Assembly: GCA_017962145.1 (NCBI GenBank)
Contig: JAGCVX010000010.1
Coordinates: 97,231 to 161,230 of the forward strand
From: Clostridiales bacterium
Lineage (GTDB): Bacteria; Bacillota; Clostridia; Saccharofermentanales; Saccharofermentanaceae
DNA length: 64,000 nt
Reading direction: 5' to 3'
In this document: positions 26,283-33,961 of the stretch, in pieces
Position numbering within the stretch: the stretch's first letter is position 1
Layout: the number at the start of each line of letters is the position of its first letter
Translations under genes and position numbers: made by a program
Notes under the pieces: model-generated
What the model was told of the DNA's origin: nothing
What the model saw: the letters and a program-made list of their open reading frames with translations, nothing else
Database searches by the model: none

Positions 26283-28760
26283 TCAGACTTTCACTTTGGT
26301 GGTGAGTTTGGTTGCTTCCTTGTAAGGACGCACGAGCATATAGATACCGAATACCAGAAGTGCAACGGAAACGATCACGCCGAAGACGTTTGCGGAGCCG
26401 TCGAAGAGGCCGCCGAACTGGTTGATCATGAGGGCGATGACGTAAGCAAATCCGCACTGGTAACCGACGGCAAACCATGTCCACTTGGCACTGTTCATCT
26501 CGCGCTTGATCGCGCCGATCGCAGCAAAACATGGTGCGCACAGAAGGTTAAATACCAGGAAGGAATATGCCGTGACTCCGGTAAATGTTGCGGCCAGTGT
26601 TGCGTAAAGAGAAGCATCTCCGCCGCCATAAAGAATACCCATCGTACCAACGATATTCTCCTTGGCCACAAGACCTGTGATGGAGGCAACCGCGGATTTC
26701 CAGTCGCCCCAGCCGAGAGGCTTGAACAGGAAGGCTAAAACAGAACCGATAGCTGCCAGGAAGGAAGAATCGATCTGGTCTTCGGAAAGCATCTTGAAGG
26801 ATCCGTCGACCACGCCGAAGTTTGTTGCAAACCAGACAAAGATGGTGGACAGGAGGATGACGGTTCCGGCCTTCTTGATGAAAGACCAGCCGCGCTCCCA
26901 AGTGGACCGCAGAACATTTTTCAGAGTCGGCAGATGGTATGCCGGAAGTTCCATAACGAAAGGTGCCGGTTCACCGGAGAACATCTTTGTTTTCTTCAGG
27001 ATAATGCCGGAGATGATGATCGCGGCCATGCCGATGAAGTAAGCGGATACCGCAACGATGGAACGCTTCAGGTAAGACGATCCGAAGATCGCACCGGCAA
27101 CCATGGCGATAAAGGGAAGCTTCGCACCACAGGGGATAAATGTGGTGGTGATGATCGTCATTCTGCGGTCGCGTTCATTTTCAATCGTACGGGATGCCAT
27201 GATACCCGGGATACCACAGCCGGTACCGACCAGCATCGGGATGAAAGACTTACCGGACAGACCGAACTTTCTAAAGATACGGTCGAGTACAAATGCGATA
27301 CGGGCCATGTAACCGCATGCTTCCAGGAAAGCAAGCAGGAAGAAAAGAACAAGCATCTGCGGAACGAATCCGAGTACAGCGCCGACACCTGCGACGATAC
27401 CCTCCAGGATCAGGCTCTTGAGCCAGTCTGCGGCACCGGCCTTATCCAGTCCGGATTCAACCAGAACAGGAATACCGGGTACCCATGTTCCGAAGTCTTC
27501 AGGAGCCGGTTCTGTACCGTACTTTTCAAGCGCGCCGGTGATGTCTTCGTAGGAAGCTTCTTCTGTCGAGACTTCAAGAGTCTCTTCGTCTTCAAGTTCA
27601 TATTCGATCGAAGATCCGGAAGGAATGGCTGTTTTCAATGCTTCGATTTGGGAAGCGGAAAGGCCTTCGCCTTCTTCGTCTTCTAGGGCTTCGGCCATCG
27701 CCTCGTCACCGTATTCGTCAACGATGGCGGCGATGATCTCGTTGGTGTCACCATATTCTTCGGCCGCATCCTCGTACTTGGATGTGCCGATTCCGAAGAG
27801 GTGATAGCCGTCTCCGAAAAGTCCGTCGTTTGCCCAGTCGGTAGCAGAGGCACCGAAGGTCATCATGGCGATGTAGTAAACGAGGAACATGATCGCGGCG
27901 AAGATCGGAAGACCCAGCCAGCGGTTCGTTACGATTCGGTCGATCTTATCCGATGTAGAGAGCTTTCCGGAGTTTGCTTTTTTCAGGCAGCTCTTGATCA
28001 CGGTTGCGATATAGACATATCGCTCATTTGTGATGATCGACTCGGAATCGTCATCCAGTTCTTTTTCCGCAGCGGCGATATCCGACTCGATATGCGCCAT
28101 CTTATCGGAAGGGATCTTCAGGCTTTCCAGAACTTTGTCATCACGCTCGAAGATCTTGATGGCATACCATCTCTGCTGTTCTTCCGGAAGATCATGTACC
28201 GCGGCTTCTTCGATATGGGCGATCGCATGCTCGACCGGACCGGAGAAACTGTGTTGTGGAATGGTCTTAGTATTTTTCGCGGCATCGATGGCTGCTTCGG
28301 CGGCTTCCATAACACCTTTTTCTTTCAGGGCGGAGATCGCAACGACTTTGCATCCGAGCTGTCTGGATAGTTCTTCGAGATTGATCTTATCGCCGTTCTT
28401 TTCCACGACATCGATCATGTTGATGGCAACGACGACCGGGATCCCGAGCTCGGTGAGCTGCGTAGTCAGATAGAGGTTTCGTTCCAGATTCGATCCATCG
28501 ACGATATTCAAAATCGCATTCGGACGCTCCTGGATCAGATAGTTTCTTGCAACGACTTCCTCGAGTGTATAAGGGGAGAGGGAGTAGATACCGGGAAGGT
28601 CGGTGATGACGATACCGTCATGCTTTTTGAGCTTTCCTTCCTTCTTTTCAACCGTTACGCCCGGCCAGTTGCCGACAAACTGATTGGCACCGGTCAGTGC
28701 ATTGAATAAAGTGGTTTTACCGCTGTTCGGGTTTCCCGCCAGGGCAATTCGTATGTCCAT
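26283..28760 (-). CDS. feoB: Ferrous iron transporter FeoB with an acidic insertion
   Basis: 825 residues. The N-terminal G domain has G1 (GNPNSGKT, 9-16), G3 (DLPG) and G4 (NMID), followed by the helical GDI region. The membrane part has the two FeoB Gate regions with ESGLDKAG-like and FVPQMLVLFFLLAFLEACGYMARIAF blocks. It takes up Fe2+ across the membrane. Between the first transmembrane helix (LPIFAAIMFLVYYIAMMTFG) and the next one is an insertion of about 110 residues (roughly 310-425) that is very rich in Glu and Asp (EYGDEAMAEALEDEEGEG) and not found in canonical FeoB. It is the third gene of the feo operon. Confidence 0.95.
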   Translation of the reverse strand: MDIRIALAGNPNSGKTTLFNALTGANQFVGNWPGVTVEKKEGKLKKHDGIVITDLPGIYSLSPYTLEEVVARNYLIQERPNAILNIVDGSNLERNLYLTTQLTELGIPVVVAINMIDVVEKNGDKINLEELSRQLGCKVVAISALKEKGVMEAAEAAIDAAKNTKTIPQHSFSGPVEHAIAHIEEAAVHDLPEEQQRWYAIKIFERDDKVLESLKIPSDKMAHIESDIAAAEKELDDDSESIITNERYVYIATVIKSCLKKANSGKLSTSDKIDRIVTNRWLGLPIFAAIMFLVYYIAMMTFGASATDWANDGLFGDGYHLFGIGTSKYEDAAEEYGDTNEIIAAIVDEYGDEAMAEALEDEEGEGLSASQIEALKTAIPSGSSIEYELEDEETLEVSTEEASYEDITGALEKYGTEPAPEDFGTWVPGIPVLVESGLDKAGAADWLKSLILEGIVAGVGAVLGFVPQMLVLFFLLAFLEACGYMARIAFVLDRIFRKFGLSGKSFIPMLVGTGCGIPGIMASRTIENERDRRMTIITTTFIPCGAKLPFIAMVAGAIFGSSYLKRSIVAVSAYFIGMAAIIISGIILKKTKMFSGEPAPFVMELPAYHLPTLKNVLRSTWERGWSFIKKAGTVILLSTIFVWFATNFGVVDGSFKMLSEDQIDSSFLAAIGSVLAFLFKPLGWGDWKSAVASITGLVAKENIVGTMGILYGGGDASLYATLAATFTGVTAYSFLVFNLLCAPCFAAIGAIKREMNSAKWTWFAVGYQCGFAYVIALMINQFGGLFDGSANVFGVIVSVALLVFGIYMLVRPYKEATKLTTKVKV

Positions 28761-28799
28761 ATAATTATCCTCGCTTTTTCTGTTTACTGCTTTTTCCGA

Positions 28800-29018
28800 T
28801 TACTCAACTTCGATCATTTCTGCATCTGCTTTTCGAAGAGACAATTCATATCCGCGCAGATTCAGTTCCATCGGATCGCCGAGAGGTGCGACTTTACGCA
28901 CATAGATCTCTACGCCTTTGGTAATGCCCATGTCCATGATGCGACGCTTTACCGGGCCTTCACCGTGGAGCTTTCTGACCTTGACTGTCTGGCCGACCTT
29001 TACTTCTTTGAGTGTCAT
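28800..29018 (-). CDS. feoA: FeoA-domain protein (ferrous iron transport)
   Basis: 72 residues; a complete small SH3-like FeoA domain with VGQTVKVRKLHGEG, KRRIMDMGITKGVEIYVRKVAPLGDPMELNLRGYELSL. FeoA proteins support FeoB function at the cytosolic face. Good ribosome site AGGAGG. The gene is 39 nt upstream of feoB and 16 nt downstream of another FeoA-type gene. Confidence 0.92.
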   Translation of the reverse strand: MTLKEVKVGQTVKVRKLHGEGPVKRRIMDMGITKGVEIYVRKVAPLGDPMELNLRGYELSLRKADAEMIEVE

Positions 29019-29034
29019 TTGTGTTCCTCCTTGC

Positions 29035-29247
29035 TTAAACCATGATCTTTCGTGCCATCTCTTCGCTGATGGCCACGCGGGAATCTTTCACATTCACGAT
29101 GACATTGCCTGCCAGGGTGTTTACTACAGTAACTGTCCCGCCAACGACGAAACCCATGTCTTCAAGATGCTTTTTGACATCCGGACTTCCGCCGACTTTC
29201 TTGATAATGTTTTCTTCCCCGATTTGCGAATAACAAAGCGGCATCAT
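29035..29247 (-). CDS. Second FeoA-domain protein
   Basis: About 70 residues starting MMPLCYSQIGEENIIKKVGG. The ATG at 29247 (or the adjacent one at 29244) follows GGGAGGAAGG; a longer frame to 29373 runs through operator repeats and is rejected. It has the FeoA features HLEDMGFVVGGTVTVV and NVIVNVKDSRVAIS. First gene of the operon. Two FeoA paralogues ahead of one FeoB is a common clostridial arrangement. Confidence 0.88.
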   Translation of the reverse strand: MMPLCYSQIGEENIIKKVGGSPDVKKHLEDMGFVVGGTVTVVNTLAGNVIVNVKDSRVAISEEMARKIMV

Positions 29248-29264
29248 ACCTTCCTCCCTCATGT

Positions 29265-29282
29265 GGTTAGTATACGCTAACC
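29265..29282. promoter_or_regulatory. Iron-type operator copy 1 (GGTTAG-N6-CTAACC)
   Basis: An 18-bp inverted repeat with perfect 6-bp arms, 18 bp upstream of the feoA-type start. It overlaps a TATACT sequence that could be a -10 box. The arms resemble DtxR-family (IdeR/DtxR) operators, in which GGTTAG/CTAACC is the core. Confidence 0.65.
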
Positions 29283-29333
29283 AACGTTTGTGAAATAAGG
29301 ACGAACAATTGTCGTCCAGATTAAAATACGAGC

Positions 29334-29351
29334 GGTTAACATATGCTAACC
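29334..29351. promoter_or_regulatory. Iron-type operator copy 2 (GGTTAA-N6-CTAACC)
   Basis: Same size and spacing as copy 1, with one arm mismatch. Confidence 0.6.
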
Positions 29352-29446
29352 ATCTAGAGAGATTATCTTGCAAGTGTTGCGTGAAATCAAGAGGTGTTTA
29401 GAGAAAAGAAGTGCCGAAAAGAGGGATTTTGTGAAAATGTACAGAC

Positions 29447-29464
29447 AGTAAGCAGATGCTAACT
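29447..29464. promoter_or_regulatory. Iron-type operator copy 3 (AGTAAG-N6-CTAACT)
   Basis: A weaker copy of the same 6-6-6 layout, 96 bp from copy 2. Confidence 0.4.
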
Positions 29465-29490
29465 ATACAAATTGTGAAAAATGAACACTT

Positions 29491-29530
29491 GAAAAAAGAA
29501 GATCCCGTGCGATCACGGGATCTTCTTTTT
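29491..29530. terminator. Bidirectional intrinsic terminator downstream of the LRR-DUF4214 gene
   Basis: A 14-bp stem (29496-29509 with 29514-29527), loop CGAT, with A and T runs on both sides. It terminates the minus-strand gene ending at 29555 and insulates feo. Confidence 0.88.
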
Positions 29531-29554
29531 GGTGATTCAATTTGCGTTTCGACT

Positions 29555-31870
29555 TCAGATTTCTCCGCGCTCGATGCCGTATCTGTTACAGATCTTCTGG
29601 AATTCAGGACTTGCCGCGAAGCCTTTCAGGACTTCGTTTCTGTCCATGCCGCCGTTAAGAAGGGCGAGCCAGTAATTGTAACCGTCTTCTTCCGGATCTC
29701 TTCCCATGAATGTGGTATAGAGTCTTCGTAAGAATTCTTCGTTTGTGGTGTTGAATCCCTGGAACTCAGGAAGCGTGAAGAAGAGGCTGGCAGCCTGGTA
29801 GCCGGAAACTTCAAGCTTGGTCAGTGCCATCGACCAGTACTGTAATCCGTCTTCTTCCGGATCTCTTCCAAGACAGCAGGTATAAAGACGTGTCGCAAAC
29901 TTGATCGCATTCTTCGAAGGCTTGGTAGCTGTATGGTAGAGTGCGCCGGACTTGACACCATATGTCGCGCAGACATCGCACCATTCGGTAGACTCGATGA
30001 ATTCATTTACGAGATCGGCTCTCGTAGATCCGGACGCAAGACGACCCAGCCAGTATTCCTTGCCTTCCTGTTCAGAAGCACGGTCGAAGAATGTCAGATA
30101 CAAGATCTCGACAAACTCTTCGTCAGTCAGTTCTCTGTTTAAGAATTCCGGTGCGCCGAGCAGGAAGAAACGGGCACAGTCCGCACCGGAGAAACCATTT
30201 TCAACGACCTGTTCGACCCAGTACTCTTTACCTTCGGTCTCGGAAGCACGGCCGAGTGCGATCGTGTAAAGACGCTCTACGAAGTCCTCAAAGGAGGGTT
30301 CCTTTTCCGGATCCGGAGAGACAGGCTCCTTGGTCGGAGCAAGCGGATCGACTACCCACATGGCTTTTACGGTAAATGCGGAATTTACAAACATCTTATC
30401 TCCGGGGTTGCCCAGATTCCACTTTTCGAATTTCATTCCTTCCGGTGCGGTGAATCCGTTTTCCGGAAGAGTGAGGATGCCGTCTTCTGCGATAGTAAGC
30501 GATGCCATCGAACCGGTACCGCCGTTTGCGTCAAAGGTGATCGTGTAAGTAACGGGGTCAGTGATTACGGTAGCCGTATCTTCGTCGAACGCGTAATAAT
30601 ACTTTGTTGTCGAATCGTAGTAATAGTAGAAATCGTAATCCAGATAAGCAGACTTCTGGCGTGTTGCACGTCCGATCAGGTCGGTCAGGATCGGACAGTT
30701 GCCAAGATTTACGGATTTAATATCTGTTGCATAAATCAGGAGATTGTTGAGATTCGGACAGCTGCTGACATCCAGTCTTGTCAGCGGGTTGGCGAAAGTG
30801 CTCAGTTCCTCGAGGGATTCGCATCCGGTTACATCCACCCAGACGAGTTCGTTTTCAAAACAGCCGATGCTCGTAAGTGCCGAGCATCCGCTGACGTCAA
30901 GGCAGGTCAGAAGGTTGCTTTGACAGGAGAGAGATGTAAGTTCGGTCTTCTTGCCGATCTTTAAAGATGTGAGTTTGTTTGACTGACAGGACAAAGTGGT
31001 CAGATCCTGGCACATGCTTACATCCAAAGATGCCAGACTGTTTGACTGTACTCTCAGATCGGTCAGCAATGTGCATGAACTCAGATCAAGCGAGGTCAGC
31101 TTGTTCTTGCTTGCTTCGATGTAGGAGAGTTTGGTGCAGCCCTTGAGATTTAAAGACGAAAGTTGATTATCCGAACATCTCAGATCTTCCAGGTCTTTGC
31201 ACATGCTTACATCCAGTTTGGTCAGATTGTTTTCTCGGCAGAAAAGTTCAACAAGTTTCGTGTTTTTGCTGACATCGAGCTCCTCGAGATAGTTGGTCTC
31301 GCACCAGAACTGTGTAAGATTAGTAAGAGAACTGATGTCGATCTCCTCGAGCTCGTTCATGCCGCAATCGACCCACTCGAGTTTCGGACATACGCTCAGA
31401 TCCAGTTCTGTCAGATGGTTCGCGCCGCAGGCGAGTCTTTCCAGGTCCGGATTTTTACTCAGATTGAGACTGGTCAACTCGCAGGTATAACAGTAGAAAT
31501 CAGTGAGTTTCGTGAGCTTGGTGAGATCGACGGATTTGATCGGGTTGTTTCCGATATCCAGATAGGTAAGATTCGTAAAATAACTCAGGCCTTTCAGATT
31601 TTTGATGTTCTTGTCATAGACCTCGATCTTTGTTACCGCTTTAACCTCTTCGTCGCTGAGGCTTCCGTTTTTATTCTTGTCGAAGTTATCGGATACATAT
31701 TTTCTGAAATTTGCATCCGGAAAATTCGTTCTGCCGATTCTTACGTCAGCACTGATCGAATCGCTATCCGGATCTGAGCTGTCAGCCCGAACGAAAATGC
31801 GGCTCGCCGGAACGGCAGAGATCGCCATGGAGAGTGTAAGTATAAATGAAATGACTGATCTTCTTTTCAT
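29555..31870 (-). CDS. Secreted leucine-rich repeat protein with InlB-type repeat and DUF4214 tail
   Basis: 771 residues from the ATG at 31870 behind a GGGGGAA site. Signal peptide (MKRRSVISFILTLSMAISAVPA, ending near VRAD), an EF-hand-like segment (NKNGSLSDEEV), then about sixteen short leucine-rich repeats of the type 'LTSLDLSSCTLLTDLRVQSN', an InlB B-repeat-like domain (YTITFDANGGTGSM...EKWNLGN), a Pro/Glu linker, and a C-terminal module of four DUF4214 units (FVERLYTIALGRASE, FVEILYLTFFDRASE, FATRLYTCCLGRDPE, LRRLYTTFMGRDPE). It should be exported; no LPXTG or transmembrane anchor is seen. The tail is closely similar to those of the proteins at 59700 and 62150. Confidence 0.88.
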   Translation of the reverse strand: MKRRSVISFILTLSMAISAVPASRIFVRADSSDPDSDSISADVRIGRTNFPDANFRKYVSDNFDKNKNGSLSDEEVKAVTKIEVYDKNIKNLKGLSYFTNLTYLDIGNNPIKSVDLTKLTKLTDFYCYTCELTSLNLSKNPDLERLACGANHLTELDLSVCPKLEWVDCGMNELEEIDISSLTNLTQFWCETNYLEELDVSKNTKLVELFCRENNLTKLDVSMCKDLEDLRCSDNQLSSLNLKGCTKLSYIEASKNKLTSLDLSSCTLLTDLRVQSNSLASLDVSMCQDLTTLSCQSNKLTSLKIGKKTELTSLSCQSNLLTCLDVSGCSALTSIGCFENELVWVDVTGCESLEELSTFANPLTRLDVSSCPNLNNLLIYATDIKSVNLGNCPILTDLIGRATRQKSAYLDYDFYYYYDSTTKYYYAFDEDTATVITDPVTYTITFDANGGTGSMASLTIAEDGILTLPENGFTAPEGMKFEKWNLGNPGDKMFVNSAFTVKAMWVVDPLAPTKEPVSPDPEKEPSFEDFVERLYTIALGRASETEGKEYWVEQVVENGFSGADCARFFLLGAPEFLNRELTDEEFVEILYLTFFDRASEQEGKEYWLGRLASGSTRADLVNEFIESTEWCDVCATYGVKSGALYHTATKPSKNAIKFATRLYTCCLGRDPEEDGLQYWSMALTKLEVSGYQAASLFFTLPEFQGFNTTNEEFLRRLYTTFMGRDPEEDGYNYWLALLNGGMDRNEVLKGFAASPEFQKICNRYGIERGEI

Positions 31871-32036
31871 AGTCGTTTCCCCCAAACCGGATCCGTTATT
31901 CGGACGGATCCGAAGATTTGCCGAGGATGCGTTCCTCTATACAGTCAGTATAGCAGAGAACCAAGGAATTTTTTAGTCTTTTGGATATATCATATAGATT
32001 CCTTATTACTAGGTGAGTATAATAGACATGACAGTT

Positions 32037-32082
32037 GCCGGAGACCCTTTTGTTTCGAAAAGAGGGCAGAGGAGCCGCCGGC
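32037..32082 (+). promoter_or_regulatory. Structured RNA element upstream of rpsF
   Basis: Outer stem GCCGG (32037-32041) with CCGGC (32078-32082); inner stem CCCTTTT (32045-32051) with AAAA-GA-GGG (32058-32066). A TATAAT at 32018-32023 could start a transcript carrying it. It could be a ribosomal-protein leader (S6:S18 type), but I cannot confirm the conserved core. Confidence 0.35.
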
Positions 32083-32133
32083 AGCACAGGTATATGCCCT
32101 TGACAAGGATATGAAGTGAGGAAAACAGGGGGC

Positions 32134-32162
32134 TTGACCGACGAAATGACTTGTGATATGCT
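32134..32162 (+). promoter_or_regulatory. Promoter of rpsF-ssb-rpsR
   Basis: TTGACC at 32134-32139 and TATGCT at 32157-32162, spacer 17 nt. Confidence 0.7.
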
Positions 32163-32271
32163 ATCTCGTACTGCGAAGGATGCAGATTGCATATTTCTAT
32201 ATGTATATGAAATATCCTCGCTCTCATCGATAGGTATGAGAGCCGTTCTAGTCCAGGAGGAGGTGAAAATC

Positions 32272-32559
32272 ATGGCGAACAAGTATGAAATGATGGTTGT
32301 TTTGAGCCCTGTTCTCGGTGACGAAGGTATTACTTCGACTACTGATGCGATCAAGGCTAAGATCGAGTCCGGTGCGACAATTGACGCAATGGAGTCCCTT
32401 GGCATGAAGCGTATGGCTTACGAGATCGAGGATCAGAAGGACGGTTTCTATCTTCTGTTCAACTTCACATCGGATGCTGATTTCCCGAAGGAGATCGAGC
32501 GTGTGCTGAAGATCACAGAAGGCGTACTGCGTTTCCTCGTTATCCGCGTTGAGGAGTAA
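32272..32559 (+). CDS. rpsF: 30S ribosomal protein S6
   Basis: 95 residues from the ATG at 32272 behind AGGAGGTG; the longer upstream frame crosses the promoter and is rejected. MANKYEMMVVLSPVLGDEG at the start and the SLGMKRMAYEIEDQKDG and GVLRFLVIRVEE blocks identify S6, a component of the small-subunit platform that binds together with S18. The gene order rpsF-ssb-rpsR is the standard Firmicutes operon. Confidence 0.97.
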   Translation: MANKYEMMVVLSPVLGDEGITSTTDAIKAKIESGATIDAMESLGMKRMAYEIEDQKDGFYLLFNFTSDADFPKEIERVLKITEGVLRFLVIRVEE

Positions 32560-32582
32560 TTCACGAAAAGGAAGTAACGACT

Positions 32583-33062
32583 ATGAACAAAGTAATTTTA
32601 ATGGGTAGATTGACCAAAGATCCGGAAGTGAAGCAGACTCCGAGCAACATCGCTGTTTGTTCTTTTACCATCGCGTGTGACAGACGTTTCAAGACTCAAA
32701 GTGGTGAGCGTCAGTCCGATTTTATCAACTGTGTAGCCTGGCGTCAGCAGGCAACTCTTCTCGGAAACTATTTCCACAAGGGTTCCCGTATCGCTATTGT
32801 AGGCTCCCTGCAGTCCAGAAGCTATGATGACCAGAGCGGTCAGAAGAGATATGTGACTGAGGTCGTTGTCGATGAGATCGAGTTTGTCGATACCAAGTCA
32901 GAATCCCAGGGTTCTTCCGTTCCTTCTGCTCCGGCACAGAGCGCTCAGGCTACAGTCGTAGCCCAGACACCGCCGCCGGCCCAGCAGATCGATCCGGGTT
33001 TCGAAGCTTCTATGGATTCCGATGATAGTTCGAACCTTCCTTTTGACGTATTGGGATTTTAA
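32583..33062 (+). CDS. ssb: Single-stranded DNA-binding protein
   Basis: 159 residues. The OB-fold (MNKVILMGRLTKDPEVKQT, FINCVAWRQQATLLGNYFHKGSRIAIVGSLQSRSYDDQ) covers residues 1-108. A Gln/Ala/Pro-rich linker follows. The tail reads DDSSNLPFDVLGF: the acidic and LPF elements that bind partner proteins are present, but five residues (DVLGF) come after the Phe that is usually last. It coats single-stranded DNA in replication and repair. Confidence 0.97.
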   Translation: MNKVILMGRLTKDPEVKQTPSNIAVCSFTIACDRRFKTQSGERQSDFINCVAWRQQATLLGNYFHKGSRIAIVGSLQSRSYDDQSGQKRYVTEVVVDEIEFVDTKSESQGSSVPSAPAQSAQATVVAQTPPPAQQIDPGFEASMDSDDSSNLPFDVLGF

Positions 33063-33111
33063 GTTGGCATGACCCAAGTGCCGGTGACTTTTCGAAAGGA
33101 GATTATATAAC

Positions 33112-33387
33112 ATGGCTGAGAATAGAGCACCTAAGGCTGCCGGTCGTGAGTTTGGCGATCGTGGCATGAAGCAGAGACGTTCCAGAAGAAAGGTTTGCGC
33201 CTTCTGCGCTGATAAGGTTGAAGCAATCGATTACAAGGACACAGCACGTCTTCGTAAGTTTGTATCTGAGCGTGGCAAGATCCTGCCGAAGCGTATGACA
33301 GGTAACTGCGCTAAGCATCAGAGAGAGCTGACTATCGCAATTAAGCGTGCAAGACACGTTGCACTTCTTCCGTTCGTTGCGGACTGA
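33112..33387 (+). CDS. rpsR: 30S ribosomal protein S18 (cysteine-containing form)
   Basis: 91 residues. The region [19 protein letters not shown] and [31 protein letters not shown] is S18. CxxC plus a downstream CAKH suggests the zinc-binding type. Strong AAAGGAG ribosome site; last gene of the rpsF operon, before the terminator at 33427. Confidence 0.97.
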   Translation: MAENRAPKAAGREFGDRGMKQRRSRRKVCAFCADKVEAIDYKDTARLRKFVSERGKILPKRMTGNCAKHQRELTIAIKRARHVALLPFVAD

Positions 33388-33426
33388 TTTTGATTTGCGA
33401 TTATTGCTTGAACAGTTTATAATATT

Positions 33427-33461
33427 GAGCATCCGCATATTAAGCGGATGCTCATTTTTTT
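33427..33461 (+). terminator. Intrinsic terminator after rpsR
   Basis: A 10-bp perfect stem (33427-33436 with 33444-33453), 7-nt loop, followed by seven T. It lies only 17 nt before the rplI start, so partial read-through may feed rplI. Confidence 0.88.
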
Positions 33462-33477
33462 ATCGGAGGAAGCAAAC

Positions 33478-33924
33478 ATGAAGTGCATTTTATTAGCAGA
33501 CGTCAAGGGAACAGGCAAGAAGGATGACATTGTCGAGGTTAATGACGGATATGCCAGAAACTTCCTTTTGAAGAAGAAACTCGCTGTAGAAGCATCTGCA
33601 GATAATATGAATAAGAATAAGCTCAAAAAAGGCGCAGAAGCAGAGCATGCCCGCCGCCAGCTCGAAGAGGCCAGAGCCAACGGAAAGCTCCTTGACGGAA
33701 AGACCGTTACACTGGCTGTCAAGACCGGTGAGGGCGGACGCCTGTACGGTGCCGTTACGGCTATGGATGTGGCAGATGCCATCAAGAAGGCCGGATTTGA
33801 CGTAGATAAGAAGAACGTGATCATCAAGAATCCTATCAAGTCCTGTGGTACTTATGAGGTTACCGCGAAACTGCACACGCAGGTCAGCGTAAAAGTAAAT
33901 GTGGAAGTCGTTCCGCAGGAGTAA
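33478..33924 (+). CDS. rplI: 50S ribosomal protein L9
   Basis: 148 residues from the ATG at 33478 behind CGGAGGA. The N-terminal domain [21 protein letters not shown] and [13 protein letters not shown] is diagnostic of L9. A long helix connects to the C-terminal domain ([18 protein letters not shown]). Upstream of dnaB, as in many Firmicutes. Confidence 0.97.
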   Translation: MKCILLADVKGTGKKDDIVEVNDGYARNFLLKKKLAVEASADNMNKNKLKKGAEAEHARRQLEEARANGKLLDGKTVTLAVKTGEGGRLYGAVTAMDVADAIKKAGFDVDKKNVIIKNPIKSCGTYEVTAKLHTQVSVKVNVEVVPQE

Positions 33925-33961
33925 ACCGAAGAAGTAAGTAAAGGCAGGGAATAGGAAGAAC

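Larger units (their letters stand above)
29248..29554 (-). other. 307-nt regulatory region ahead of the feo operon
   Basis: It holds three operator-like inverted repeats and the terminator of the upstream LRR gene. No coding frame is supported. Confidence 0.7.
31871..32271. other. 401-nt divergent intergenic region: LRR-gene promoter and rpsF leader
   Basis: For the minus-strand LRR gene there is an extended -10 (TGCTATACT, minus strand, -10 at 31952-31947) and a 9-bp hairpin just upstream of its ribosome site (31888-31896 with 31904-31912). For the plus strand there is a -10-like TATAAT at 32018-32023, a structured element at 32037-32082 and the main rpsF promoter at 32134-32162. Confidence 0.6.

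Noticed and set aside
29248..29373. Longer N-terminus for the second FeoA protein
   Set aside because: The extra codons run through the operator repeats and lack similarity to FeoA; a good ribosome site lies at the later ATG.
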